From an uncultured Sutterella sp. (GTDB lineage Bacteria; Pseudomonadota; Gammaproteobacteria; Burkholderiales; Burkholderiaceae_F): a DNA stretch of 64,000 bases. The notes under the pieces were generated by a model. The model worked only from the letters and a program-made list of their open reading frames with translations, did not search any database and was not told where the DNA came from. The stretch lies in assembly GCA_944392755.1 (NCBI GenBank), contig CALXXT010000012.1, forward strand, positions 25,264 to 89,263, read 5' to 3'. The first letter of the stretch is position 1. The number at the start of each line of letters is the position of its first letter. Below, piece by piece: positions 29,601-38,749 of this stretch. The translations under genes were made by a program, and so were the position numbers.

Positions 29601-29628
29601 ATTCTACCGAAATCTGTCCTCATGTCAA
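29601..29628 (-). promoter_or_regulatory. Near-consensus sigma-70 promoter for tRNA Gly-Cys-Gly
   Basis: On the minus strand TTGACA (29628-29623) and TAGAAT (29606-29601) are separated by 16 bases. The -10 hexamer lies 13 bases upstream of the first tRNA. Confidence 0.85.
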
Positions 29629-29660
29629 GTCCAGAGCTGGAAATTTTGCTTTTCTTCTGA

Positions 29661-29695
29661 AAAAAAGGACGCAGCTCCCAGCGGAGCCGCGTCCT
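29661..29695 (-). terminator. Intrinsic terminator of dcuA
   Basis: GGACGC-A-GCTCC pairs with GGAGC-C-GCGTCC (29668-29679 and 29684-29695) around a 4-base loop, with A7 on the left giving U7 on the minus strand. It lies about 60 bases after the dcuA stop. Confidence 0.88.
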
Positions 29696-29756
29696 GTCGA
29701 TCAGGCCAAGTCGGGACAAGACGCCCCGACTGTTCCTTCCTAGCGTCTTCTATCTA

Positions 29757-31091
29757 TCAGAAGAGAGCGCAAGCGAGGAAGCCGAGCGCCACGCTGAAGA
29801 CGATGGCGATCAAGCCGGGAAGGAAGAAGGCGTGGTTGAAGACCCACTTGCCGATGCGCGTCGAACCCGTGTCGTCCATCTGGACGGCGCCGAGCAGCGT
29901 CGGATAGGTCGGGAGCACGAAGAGCGCGCTCACCGCGGCGAAGGTCGCCACCAGCATGTAGGAGTCGCCCGGATTCGCCGAGGTAATGCCGAGAGCAGCA
30001 ACCACAGCCGGCGTGATGGCCTTAGCGGTAGCAGCCTGCGAGTAAAGGAGCATCGCGGCGAAGAAGAAGACGACCGCAAGCAGCGCCGGGTAGTTCGACA
30101 CCGTGCCCGCAGCGAATTCCTTGATCTCGTTCGCATGACCCGAAACGAACGTGTCGCCGAGCCAGGCCACGCCAAGAACGCAGACGATGGCAACCATGCC
30201 GCTCTTGAAAACGCTCGAATCCGCGATCTTGCCGAGTTCGATCTTGCAGAAGACCGTAATCAGCATGCCGACGAGGAGCATGAGACTCATGATCGCAGCG
30301 TCGCGGCCGACGATTACATTCTTGATGAGGCCAACGGCAGGCGAAATCGCCGAAGCGTAGAGAACAACGGCCAACACGCCCACGAGGAAGATGCCGACCG
30401 AGCGCTTCGCATAGGGCTTGAGCTCGCTCGTCGAGGCGCCCGTCACGGCCTTCACGAGGCCCTTGGCGAGGCGATCCTTGTAAACCGGGTCGCTGTCAAG
30501 GTCCATGTTCGAAATGAGGCTCATCACGAAAGCGGTCAGCATGCAGCCCGCAAAGGTCGTGACAATCCAGATGCCGAGCAGCGCGGGGTAGCTCCAGCCG
30601 AGGGGTTCGAGAACGCCCGACATGTAGATCACGGCCGCCGAAACAGGCGAAGCCGTAATGGCGATCTGCGAAGACACCACAGCGATCGAGAGCGGCACGC
30701 AGGGGCGGATCTTCTGTTCCTTGGCAACTTCCACAATGACCGGAATCATCGAGAAGGCCGTGTGACCCGTGCCAGCGAAGATCGTCAGCATGTACGTCAC
30801 GATCGGTGCGAGATAGTTGATGTGCTTCGGATTGCTGCGAAGAATGCGCTCTGCAATCTTGACGAGGTAGTCAAGGCCGCCGGCAAGCTGCATGGCGGAA
30901 ATCGCAGAAATCACCGAGGCAATGATGAGGATCACGTCCCAGGGAATGTTGCCCGGCTTCATCCCGAGGAAAAGTCCGAGCACGAGGACGCCGGCGCCGC
31001 CGGCATAGCCGATGCCGATGCCGCCGAGACGGACGCCCAGAAAGATCGCGCCAAGCAGCACGATAATCTGAAGGATAACCATGATATCCAT
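29757..31091 (-). CDS. dcuA: Anaerobic C4-dicarboxylate transporter DcuA
   Basis: The 444-residue inner-membrane carrier resembles DcuA more than DcuB: FLGVRLGGIGIGYAGG, KPGNIPWDVI, AISAMQLAGGLDYLV, LTIFAGTGH, PLSIAVVSSQIAITASPVSAAV, GVAWLGDTFVSG, LLYSQAATAKA and PTYPTLLGAVQMDDTG. DcuA exchanges aspartate, fumarate or malate for succinate. ATG 31091 (MDIMVILQI) was chosen over an upstream in-frame ATG without conserved sequence. It follows aspA by about 250 bases, the classical aspA-dcuA pair, and ends at a strong terminator. Confidence 0.95.
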   Translation of the reverse strand: MDIMVILQIIVLLGAIFLGVRLGGIGIGYAGGAGVLVLGLFLGMKPGNIPWDVILIIASVISAISAMQLAGGLDYLVKIAERILRSNPKHINYLAPIVTYMLTIFAGTGHTAFSMIPVIVEVAKEQKIRPCVPLSIAVVSSQIAITASPVSAAVIYMSGVLEPLGWSYPALLGIWIVTTFAGCMLTAFVMSLISNMDLDSDPVYKDRLAKGLVKAVTGASTSELKPYAKRSVGIFLVGVLAVVLYASAISPAVGLIKNVIVGRDAAIMSLMLLVGMLITVFCKIELGKIADSSVFKSGMVAIVCVLGVAWLGDTFVSGHANEIKEFAAGTVSNYPALLAVVFFFAAMLLYSQAATAKAITPAVVAALGITSANPGDSYMLVATFAAVSALFVLPTYPTLLGAVQMDDTGSTRIGKWVFNHAFFLPGLIAIVFSVALGFLACALF

Positions 31092-31243
31092 GTCAAACTC
31101 CGATGGATTGAGATGCTTTAAAGACCGCGGCTCCACTCGGGGCGGGCGCCTCGAGTCTTCAAAACGTGTGTTTTCCGACTTATGTCTATTCGCCGGAGGA
31201 AGATTGTTGCGGTTCTATATCCGGAGTGTTTGAGGGTGACTCC

Positions 31244-31282
31244 TCCGTCCCGCGTGGTCCCCTTAGGGACCGACGGGACGGA
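31244..31282 (-). other. Long hairpin between aspA and dcuA
   Basis: TCCGTCCCG (31244-31252) pairs with 31274-31282, and an inner GGTCCC/GGGACC stem stacks inside. There is no U-tract on either strand. It probably affects mRNA processing or the aspA to dcuA expression ratio. Confidence 0.5.
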
Positions 31283-31345
31283 ACCTTCGGTAAACCCGCC
31301 CCGTGAGGGGCAGATTCTACCGAAGCATTAGTTCGAAAGCATGAG

Positions 31346-32743
31346 TTACTGCTCGAACTTCGGGTTAATCAGGTTCTCGTACGTGAAGATTTCATCCCAC
31401 TGTTCCTGGGTGATCATCTTCTTCTCTTCGACGAGAAGCTGATGGAGCGACTTCCCGGTGAGGAAGCCTTCACGCGCGATGTTGGCGCAGGGCTTGTAGC
31501 CGAAGTGCGGCTTAAGGAGCGTGATGATGCCGAGAGAGCCCATCACGAGATCCTTCGTATGTTCGGCATTGACGACAATGCCGTCGACACACTTTTCACG
31601 CAGCGCGTTGCAGGCGTTCGTGAGCACCTTCATCTGCATGTAGAGCGCAAAGGAAATCACCGGTTCCATGACGTTCAGCTCGAGCTGGCCGGCCGAAGCG
31701 GCGAGCATGACCGTCGTGTCGAGACCGATCGCGAGGAAAGACGCCTGATTCGTCACTTCCGGGATGACCGGATTGACCTTGCCCGGCATGATCGAGGAGC
31801 CCGGCTGGAGCTGCGGCAGGACGAGCTCGGACAGACCCGTGCGCGGACCCGACGCGAGGAGACGCAGGTCGTTGCAGACCTTCGTCAGCTTGACGGCGAG
31901 GCTCTTGCAGGCGGCAGAGAGACCGACATAGGCGCCGCAGTCCGAAGTCGCCGCGATGAGATCTTCGCTGTTGACGAAGTCGATGCCCGTAAGCTCGGCG
32001 AGCTTCTTCACGGCGAGCGCCGGATAGTCCGGATGGGCCGTCACGCAGGTGCCGATCGCGGTCGCGCCGAGATTGACAACCTTCAGATGCGCCTGAGCTT
32101 CCTTGATCACCTTGATTTCGTCGGCGATCGTGAAGCCCCAGCCATGGAATTCCTGGCCGAAGGACATCGGAACGGCATCCTGCAGGTGGGTGCGGCCCAT
32201 CTTCAGAACGTTCTTCGTCTCTTCCGCCTTCTTGTAGAAGGAGCCGACGAGCGCTTCAACAGCCTTCAAAAGCTCGTTCGAACGCAGGAGGAGCGAGAGG
32301 TGCAGGGCGGTCGGATAGGTGTCGTTCGTCGACTGGCCGAAGTTGGCATGGTCGTTCGGCGAAACCTTCTTGTCGCCCTTCTCAAGGCCGAGATGTTCGC
32401 AGGCGAGGTTGCTGATCACCTCGTTGCAGTTCATGTTCGTCGACGTGCCGGCTCCGCCCTGAAGCCAGTCCGTCACGAACTGATCGCGGTACTTGCCCTC
32501 AATCAGCTGGTCGCAGGCCCAAACGAGCGCGTCGGCAACGTCGGCCGGAATCGTGCCCAATTCCTTGTTGGCGAGCGCCGCAGCCTTCTTCACGTAGCCG
32601 AAGGCGATCGGGAAGAAAGGTTCCTGCGACATCGGCATTTCCGTGATGTTGAAGTTCTGCTTGCCGCGCATCGTCTGCACGCCATAGTAGTCTTCATCCG
32701 GAATTTCCAACGGACCCAAAAAGTCGCTTTCGATACGGGACAT
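31346..32743 (-). CDS. aspA: Aspartate ammonia-lyase
   Basis: The 465-residue fumarase/aspartase superfamily enzyme deaminates aspartate to fumarate. It shows DYYGVQTMRGKQNF, GGAGTSTNMNCNEVISN, the superfamily signature GSSIMPGKVNPVIPEV with the catalytic Ser loop, and RTHLQDAVPMSFGQE. The length fits AspA (E. coli 478). It lies between frdB and dcuA, consistent with aspartate-driven fumarate respiration. Upstream spacing of 165 bases contains hairpins, so differential stability from frdAB is possible. Confidence 0.95.
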   Translation of the reverse strand: MSRIESDFLGPLEIPDEDYYGVQTMRGKQNFNITEMPMSQEPFFPIAFGYVKKAAALANKELGTIPADVADALVWACDQLIEGKYRDQFVTDWLQGGAGTSTNMNCNEVISNLACEHLGLEKGDKKVSPNDHANFGQSTNDTYPTALHLSLLLRSNELLKAVEALVGSFYKKAEETKNVLKMGRTHLQDAVPMSFGQEFHGWGFTIADEIKVIKEAQAHLKVVNLGATAIGTCVTAHPDYPALAVKKLAELTGIDFVNSEDLIAATSDCGAYVGLSAACKSLAVKLTKVCNDLRLLASGPRTGLSELVLPQLQPGSSIMPGKVNPVIPEVTNQASFLAIGLDTTVMLAASAGQLELNVMEPVISFALYMQMKVLTNACNALREKCVDGIVVNAEHTKDLVMGSLGIITLLKPHFGYKPCANIAREGFLTGKSLHQLLVEEKKMITQEQWDEIFTYENLINPKFEQ

Positions 32744-32864
32744 TTTCTATCCTCCTCGTATTTATGGAATTTTCCCCAAAAAGGGCTGGTTTTAAAGGTT
32801 GTGAGCCACTTGCCTGCCGCCCTACGGCAGCAGGAAACGCTCAGGTTCAAATGGTTGCTGGGAG

Positions 32865-32892
32865 TCCGAAGGGAGCCGACGCCCCCTTCGGA
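32865..32892 (-). other. Hairpin between frdB and aspA
   Basis: TCCGAAGGG/CCCTTCGGA is a perfect 9-bp stem with a 10-base loop, 16 bases beyond the frdB stop. A smaller CTGCCG/CGGCAG hairpin follows at 32814-32830. Neither has a U-tract, so they are probable processing or stability elements. Confidence 0.45.
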
Positions 32893-32908
32893 ACGGAAGG
32901 TTCAACGG

Positions 32909-33733
32909 TTACTGACGAACCGGCACGATCGGAATCGCGCGCTTCTCGGAAGGACGAACCTTGTCGAAGTTGCTGATGCCCTGTTCGGCCATCTTGCGGC
33001 GGATAAAGGCAATCTGCGTCTTCAGGGGCAGATCCTTCGGGCAGAAGTCATGGCAGGCGAGGAGCGACATGCAGCCGAACACGCCCGATTCGTCGCCCAC
33101 CACTTCGTAGTAGTCGGCGTCGTTGCGCGTGTCGCGCGGGTCGAGACGGAAGCGGGCGATCTTGTTGATGCCCACGGCGCCGACAAAGTCCGGGCGCAGA
33201 CGCACCGTACCACAGCCAGCGATGCAGCATCCGCATTCGACGCAGCGGTCGAGCACGTAGATGTCTTCCGCGAGCTGCGGATCCATCGGCTCTTCGGTCT
33301 TGCGAAGGTCGATTTCCTCTTCCTTCATGTGAACCCAAGTCTGCATGCGCTCGGACATGTTGCGCATCCACTTGCCGGTATTGACCGAGAGGTCGCCGAT
33401 GAGCTCGAACGCAGGCAGGGGCGCCAGCGTGAACTCATCCGGAAGATCACGCGTCAGCGTGCGGCAGGCCAGACCCGGCTTTCCGTTGATCATCATGGCG
33501 CACGAGCCGCAAATGCCCGCACGGCAGACAAAGTCGAACTGCAGCGTCGGATCCTGCTTGTCGCGGATTTCATTGAGCGCGATGAAGAGCGTCATCGAGT
33601 CGCCTTCTTCGAGCTCATAGGTCTGCATGTGCGGAACCGATTCCGGATCGCGCGGGTTGTAGCGCAGGATGCTGATCTTGAGCATGCGGTGCTTCGCAGC
33701 CGGCGCCGTCGTCTTCTGAACTTCTTGAGTCAT
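32909..33733 (-). CDS. frdB: Fumarate reductase iron-sulfur subunit (Wolinella type)
   Basis: The 274-residue subunit has the [2Fe-2S] cysteines CRAGICGSC with the distal Cys in GLACRT. The [4Fe-4S] motif is CVECGCCIAGC and the further cluster cysteines are CMSLLACHDFCPKDLPL. The arrangement and sequence (DFVGAVGINKIARF, DDESGVFGC-like region) resemble the FrdB of epsilonproteobacterial menaquinol:fumarate reductases more than enterobacterial FrdB. It passes electrons from the quinol site to FrdA. It begins 15 bases after frdA. No gene for the di-heme cytochrome b anchor (FrdC) is adjacent. Confidence 0.95.
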   Translation of the reverse strand: MTQEVQKTTAPAAKHRMLKISILRYNPRDPESVPHMQTYELEEGDSMTLFIALNEIRDKQDPTLQFDFVCRAGICGSCAMMINGKPGLACRTLTRDLPDEFTLAPLPAFELIGDLSVNTGKWMRNMSERMQTWVHMKEEEIDLRKTEEPMDPQLAEDIYVLDRCVECGCCIAGCGTVRLRPDFVGAVGINKIARFRLDPRDTRNDADYYEVVGDESGVFGCMSLLACHDFCPKDLPLKTQIAFIRRKMAEQGISNFDKVRPSEKRAIPIVPVRQ

Positions 33734-33748
33734 TTCATGCAGCTCCTA

Positions 33749-35734
33749 TTAATCGGTCAGGGGTTCGCCGATGCGTTCGTTGCGGCCGCGCAGGCGCTTC
33801 GGGAGCAGATCCTGGTACGGCATGATCGCATTCTGAATGGCCCAGCGGTCGGCGCCCTCAGCTTCCATGCGGGCGCGGATCTGGTCCACTTCGGCCTGAC
33901 GCTTGGCCGATTCCGGATTTTCGATGTAGTTCTTGACGCCGTACCCGCGGAAGCCCGGCGGAAGTTCCATGCGGCTGATGTCGAGATCCTCGTAGCTGAG
34001 GGTCGGCAGCGTATCGCCTTCCTTCCAGACGGCAAGCGTGCGGTTGAGCCACTTGACGTCGTCACGCTGCGAGTAGTCTTCGCGGTAGTGAGCGCCGCGG
34101 GATTCCGTGCGGGCGAGAGCGCCGCAAGCAACCGTAAGCGCAACACGAAGCATCATCTGCGTGCGGTAGGCGTAGACCAGTTCGGGGTTGACGCCCGCGA
34201 CGTCCTTCACGGAGATGTTGAAGGAACGCTTGTAGAGGTCTTCGAGCTCGGAGACCGCGCTTTCCATGTCTTCGCCGCGGCGGAAGATGCCGATCTTCGT
34301 CGTCATGATGTCCTGCATGCGGGTGCGCAGGGCCACGGCGTCTTCGGTGCCGCCGTTCGTCTTGAAGTGGTTGAGCTGAGCTTCCGTCTTCGCGACTGCG
34401 TCGTAAATGGCCGACGTCGGGATATCGATGGCGTTCTCAGGCTTTTCGCAGAAGTCGGCGATGTATTCGCCGACGATCATGCCGGCGACGACCGTTTCCG
34501 CGACGGAGTTGCCGCCGAGACGATTAAAGCCGTGCATGTCCCAGCAGGCCGCTTCGCCGGCAGCAAAAAGGCCCTTCAGGGTCGGGCTTTCGCCAGACGG
34601 CTTCGTGCGCACGCCGCCCATCGTGTAGTGCTGGGCCGGACGCACCGGGATCCATTCCTTCGTCGGGTCGACGCCGAGGAAGTAATGGCAGATTTCATAG
34701 ACTTCACGCAGCTTGTGCTTGATGTGATGCTCGCCGAGAAGCGTGATGTCGAGCCAAAGATGTTCGCCCCAGCGGCTCTTGACGCCCTTGCCCTGAGCAA
34801 TGCGCTCTTCCATGCGGCGGGACACCACGTCGCGGCTCGCCAGTTCCTTCTTTTCCGGTTCGACGTCCGGCATGAAGCGGTATCCGTCGGCGTCGCGAAG
34901 CAGACCGCCGTCGCCGCGGCAGCCTTCCGTCACCAGGATGCCTGCCGGGAAGATGCCGGTCGGGTGGAACTGGATGGCTTCCATGTTCGAAAGCGTCGCC
35001 ACGCCCGTAGAAAGCGCGAGATCGTAGCCGGTGCCGTCGCAGATCACGGCGTTCGTCGTGACGCGGTAGATGCGGCCCGCACCGCCCGTGGCGATGGCCG
35101 TCGCCTTCGAGACGTAAGCCATGAGTTCGCCCGAGATGAGGTCGCGGACGACGGCGCCGTAGCAACGCTTGCCGTCATGAATGAGCGAAAGCGCTTCGAC
35201 GCGTTCAATCACCGGAACCTTCTCGGCGATGATGCGGTCGCTCACGGTGTTGAGCATCGCGTGGCCCGTGCAGTCCGAAACGTAGCACGTACGCCACTTC
35301 TTCGTGCCGCCGAAGTCGCGCTGCGCGACGAGGCCCGCGGCCTCCTTGCGTTCGGTAATCGTGACCTTTTCGCCGTTGATGATCACCTGACGGTCGCCCG
35401 GGGTGATGCGGCTCCAGGGGCAGCCCCAGGCCGCGAGTTCGCGCACGGCCTTCGGCGACGTGTTCACGAACATGCGCACGACTTCCTGGTCCGCGCCCCA
35501 GTCCGAACCGCGGACCGTATCGGCAAAGTGGATGTCCTCGTTGTCGCCGGCGCCCTTGATGACGTTGCCGAGCGAGGCCTGCATGCCACCCTGCGCGGCC
35601 TTCGAGTGGCTGCGCTTCGGCGGCACGAGCGAGAGAACGATCGAATCATGCCCGCGGCGCTTCGCCGCGACGGCCATGCGAAGCCCCGCAAGGCCGCCGC
35701 CGATCACCAGCACGTCGGTGTAGATAACTTTCAT
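33749..35734 (-). CDS. frdA: Fumarate reductase flavoprotein subunit (Wolinella type)
   Basis: The 661-residue subunit has the FAD motif [12 protein letters not shown], the flavinylated His in [18 protein letters not shown], the active-site region [32 protein letters not shown] with the catalytic Arg, HYTMGGVRT and [13 protein letters not shown]. There is no Tat signal, so it is cytoplasmic. Length and sequence are closest to the epsilonproteobacterial FrdA type. It would catalyse fumarate reduction as the terminal step of anaerobic respiration. ATG 35734 has an AGGAGCAACCT leader. No frdC-like membrane protein is encoded in the 888 bases upstream. Confidence 0.96.
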   Translation of the reverse strand: MKVIYTDVLVIGGGLAGLRMAVAAKRRGHDSIVLSLVPPKRSHSKAAQGGMQASLGNVIKGAGDNEDIHFADTVRGSDWGADQEVVRMFVNTSPKAVRELAAWGCPWSRITPGDRQVIINGEKVTITERKEAAGLVAQRDFGGTKKWRTCYVSDCTGHAMLNTVSDRIIAEKVPVIERVEALSLIHDGKRCYGAVVRDLISGELMAYVSKATAIATGGAGRIYRVTTNAVICDGTGYDLALSTGVATLSNMEAIQFHPTGIFPAGILVTEGCRGDGGLLRDADGYRFMPDVEPEKKELASRDVVSRRMEERIAQGKGVKSRWGEHLWLDITLLGEHHIKHKLREVYEICHYFLGVDPTKEWIPVRPAQHYTMGGVRTKPSGESPTLKGLFAAGEAACWDMHGFNRLGGNSVAETVVAGMIVGEYIADFCEKPENAIDIPTSAIYDAVAKTEAQLNHFKTNGGTEDAVALRTRMQDIMTTKIGIFRRGEDMESAVSELEDLYKRSFNISVKDVAGVNPELVYAYRTQMMLRVALTVACGALARTESRGAHYREDYSQRDDVKWLNRTLAVWKEGDTLPTLSYEDLDISRMELPPGFRGYGVKNYIENPESAKRQAEVDQIRARMEAEGADRWAIQNAIMPYQDLLPKRLRGRNERIGEPLTD

Positions 35735-36622
35735 AGGTTGCTCCTGAAACTCGCCCCTTTCGAGGCGGGAAGACGGCGGAAACTTGTTCCTGGCGTCATG
35801 GCCAAAGGCTTCTTAGGCAACTCCGGCCTCCCTTTAATTCTCCGGTCCTCATGCTGGCAAGCGGCCTCTGCCATTGAGCTTCCGACGACTCGGCCGAGGA
35901 AACCGCCGAACCGCCGGGACTTGAACCCCTGTCAGCACTGCCCCTTTCGCGGAGGTCGTCCGCAAGGCGGGCCAAGGCTTGCCGCCGCCGTTCAGAGAAC
36001 CGAAGTTCGTTCCGAACCGCTGCGGCGCTCCTTCCGGAAAACCGTGCCTTCGCGTTCGGCCGCGCGGTCCCTTCTCCTGCGGGATGCACGCCTCACGGCA
36101 CGGCGGACGCCGCCGCCGGCGTCCGTTTTGCCGCTCATTCTTCTCTCGCGCGTGCGTGCGGGCAAGGTTTGTTCGGCCCGTTTTCGATCCAAGTCAAAAG
36201 TTTGAGCTAAAAATCGCGTTTTGATACGCGTAAATACTTAGCTCTATGGGTGGTTTTTCTCCTTCTTTCGAACGAATTTCCACAGGTTTCTACGAAATTC
36301 TCTGTAATTTGGGAGCATTTTTTCGGGAGAACCCTATCCAGCGGAGCCCTCGACATCCACCCTGCCACGGCCGCCCCCAAAATCCGGACTTTCAGCAGGC
36401 ATTGGCCCGCATCTCCAAAAATCATGAAATTTCCCTGAAAATCAAGCAAATTAACTTCAAAGCGAACCCAAATCTCTTAGGATGTTTGACTCATTCGACG
36501 AATTAAGCGTTTTCGCTTACTGTATATGTATTTTCACGTATTTAATTTGCAGGGATGATTTCTTCTATAGATAAAGGCTATTCGATAGAATATGGGACGT
36601 CATCCGCTGCTCAGCATTCGCC
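35735..36622. other. Long non-coding interval between frdA and recG
   Basis: This 888-base divergent region has no convincing gene. The left half is GC-rich like the coding neighbours, but its small frames lack hydrophobic helices. The right half (about 36190-36600) is strikingly AT-rich (for example TACTGTATATGTATTTTCACG). It should hold the frd and recG promoters. No TTGAT-N4-ATCAA FNR site was recognised. Confidence 0.6.
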
Positions 36623-38722
36623 ATGGCCGCATCGAGAACCGAACCCCGCTCCTTCCCGCGTCCTTCCGGTCCCATCCGGTCCAGCAGAATAGGACCGCTT
36701 GAGGAGCGTCTGGCTCGGCTTGGCCTCGTTTCGGACTGGGATTTTCTCCTCCACCTGCCCATCCGCTATGAGGATGAGACGCGCATCACGCCGATCGCCG
36801 AGCTTCAGGCCGGGATCCCAGCGCAAATTCAGGGGACGGTGCGTTCGGCGGACATGATTCACACCGCGCGGGGCGAGCAGTTTTCCGCCTGGGTTCAGGA
36901 TGAGAGCGGGAGCCTCACGGCGCGCTTCATCTACTTCTACCCGAGCGTCAAGCAGCAGTTTTTGCCCGGCCGCGTCGTGCGTCTCTACGGGGAGCCTCGC
37001 CGCGCTTACGCGGGGGGCCTTGAGATGATCCACCCCAAAGTTCGAGCCCCGGTTTCGGACGTTCGCGATCTCCCGCACGCGCTCACGCCAGTCTACGGCC
37101 TCGGCGAAGGCGTGCAGCAGCACTGGATGCGCAAGCAGATCGCCAAGCGCCTTCTTGACCTCAACGGCGTCGCCGAGCTTGTCCCCGAGGCTTGGTTGAA
37201 GAAGCTCAATCTTCCCACCCTGCGGGCCGCGCTCGAGTACCTCCATCAGCCGCCTCCCGAAGCGGATGCCGGAGTGCTGGCCGAACACGACGGCCCCTAT
37301 TGGGCGCGCATCAAGTTCGATGAACTTCTCGCGCAGCAGACGGCGCTCCGCGAAATGCGCAAGCTTGCCGCAGGCGCATCGGCACCGGCCCTCTTGCCCA
37401 ATTCCTCGCGAAGCCTCACGTCGCGCTTTCTCGAGCGGCTTCCCTTTCCACTCACGGGCGCACAGGAGCGCGTCTGGCGCGAACTTGCCGCCGACCTTGA
37501 AAAAACACGCCCGATGCGCCGCCTCGTGCAGGGCGACGTGGGAAGCGGCAAGACGGTTGTCGCCGCGCTTGCGGCCCTGCGCGCCGTTGAGGCGGGGCGA
37601 CAGGCGGCGATCATGGCGCCCACGGAAATCCTTGCCGAACAGCACTTTGAAAATCTGAAGCGCTGGCTCGAGCCTCTCGACGTGCGCATGATCCGTCTCT
37701 CGGGAAGCTTGAAGGCGGCCGAGAAGCGCGCGGCGCTCGAGGCGATCGCCTCGGGTGAAGCCGAAGTAGCCGTCGGCACCCATGCGCTCATTCAGGAGTC
37801 GGTGCGCTTCAAGGACCTTGGACTCGCCGTCATCGACGAGCAGCACCGCTTCGGCGTCGCGCAGCGGCTCAAGCTGCGGCGCGCCGAGAGCGACGGCGAA
37901 GCGCCGCACCTCCTCATGATGTCGGCGACGCCGATTCCGCGAACGCTTGCGATGAGCTACCTCGCCGACCTCGACGTCTCCGTCATCGACGAAATGCCGC
38001 CGGGCCGCACGCCCGTCGAAACGAAGCTCGTGCGCATCGACAGGCGGAGCGACGTGCTCGCCGTCGTGCGCGGATGCGCAGAATCGGGTCGTCAGGTCTA
38101 CTGGGTCTGCCCTCTCATTGAAGAGAGCGAAGCGCTTGACCTCACCCCTGCGGTCGACTGCAGGACGGCGCTTGAAGCCGCGCTCCCCGGCCTGCGCATC
38201 GGGCTCCTCCACGGCGCGCTCGCCCCCGAAGCCAAGCGGCTCGTGATGGAATCCTTCGAAGCGGGCGAAATCGACGTTCTTGTCTCGACCACGGTCATTG
38301 AAGTGGGCGTCGACGTTCCAAACGCCACCCTCATGGTGATCGAGCACGCCGAGCGCTTCGGCCTCGCGCAGCTCCACCAGCTGCGGGGCCGCGTCGGGCG
38401 CGGCGGCGGACGGAGTGCCTGCATCCTCCTCTACGACCCGAAGCTCTCCGAGACGGGCAAGGCGCGCCTGCGCGTCATCCGTGAGTCGGCGGACGGCTTT
38501 GAAATCGCACGGCGCGATCTCGAAATTCGAGGCCCCGGCGAATTCCTCGGCGAGCGCCAGTCCGGGCTTCCGCTCCTGCGCTTCGCTGACCTTGAGCGCG
38601 ACGGGGCGCTCCTTGAGGCCGCCCGCGAAGCTGCGGCCGAGATGCTGCGCGCGGATCCCGAATCGGCCCGGCGGCTTGCCTCCCGCTGGTATGCATCCGC
38701 CTCAAACCTTCTTTGCGCATGA
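36623..38722 (+). CDS. recG: ATP-dependent DNA helicase RecG
   Basis: The 699-residue helicase has an N-terminal wedge/OB domain (about 50-160: IPAQIQGTVRSADM). The helicase core follows, with Walker A GDVGSGKT, DEQH box (IDEQHRFGV), motif III MSATPIPRTLA and motif VI QLRGRVGRGG. RecG remodels stalled forks and recombination intermediates. ATG 36623 gives a normal length (E. coli 693). oxyR follows after 27 bases, a common order in betaproteobacteria. Confidence 0.97.
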   Translation: MAASRTEPRSFPRPSGPIRSSRIGPLEERLARLGLVSDWDFLLHLPIRYEDETRITPIAELQAGIPAQIQGTVRSADMIHTARGEQFSAWVQDESGSLTARFIYFYPSVKQQFLPGRVVRLYGEPRRAYAGGLEMIHPKVRAPVSDVRDLPHALTPVYGLGEGVQQHWMRKQIAKRLLDLNGVAELVPEAWLKKLNLPTLRAALEYLHQPPPEADAGVLAEHDGPYWARIKFDELLAQQTALREMRKLAAGASAPALLPNSSRSLTSRFLERLPFPLTGAQERVWRELAADLEKTRPMRRLVQGDVGSGKTVVAALAALRAVEAGRQAAIMAPTEILAEQHFENLKRWLEPLDVRMIRLSGSLKAAEKRAALEAIASGEAEVAVGTHALIQESVRFKDLGLAVIDEQHRFGVAQRLKLRRAESDGEAPHLLMMSATPIPRTLAMSYLADLDVSVIDEMPPGRTPVETKLVRIDRRSDVLAVVRGCAESGRQVYWVCPLIEESEALDLTPAVDCRTALEAALPGLRIGLLHGALAPEAKRLVMESFEAGEIDVLVSTTVIEVGVDVPNATLMVIEHAERFGLAQLHQLRGRVGRGGGRSACILLYDPKLSETGKARLRVIRESADGFEIARRDLEIRGPGEFLGERQSGLPLLRFADLERDGALLEAAREAAAEMLRADPESARRLASRWYASASNLLCA

Positions 38723-38749
38723 ATTTTTGAAAAAGAAGCGAATTAGACC

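Noticed and set aside
35735-35900. Possible FNR site upstream of frdA
   Set aside because: No TTGAT-N4-ATCAA or close variant was found near the start of frdA.
35796-36089. A short minus-strand frame upstream of frdA considered as FrdC
   Set aside because: It has no hydrophobic helices or heme-ligating His pattern and is far shorter than a di-heme cytochrome b.
31442-36205. A very long open frame on the plus strand (about 1587 codons) antisense to aspA, frdB and frdA
   Set aside because: It mirrors codon bias of the genuine minus-strand genes; the predicted protein is rich in Arg, His and Asp with no domain, and it crosses several intergenic gaps.
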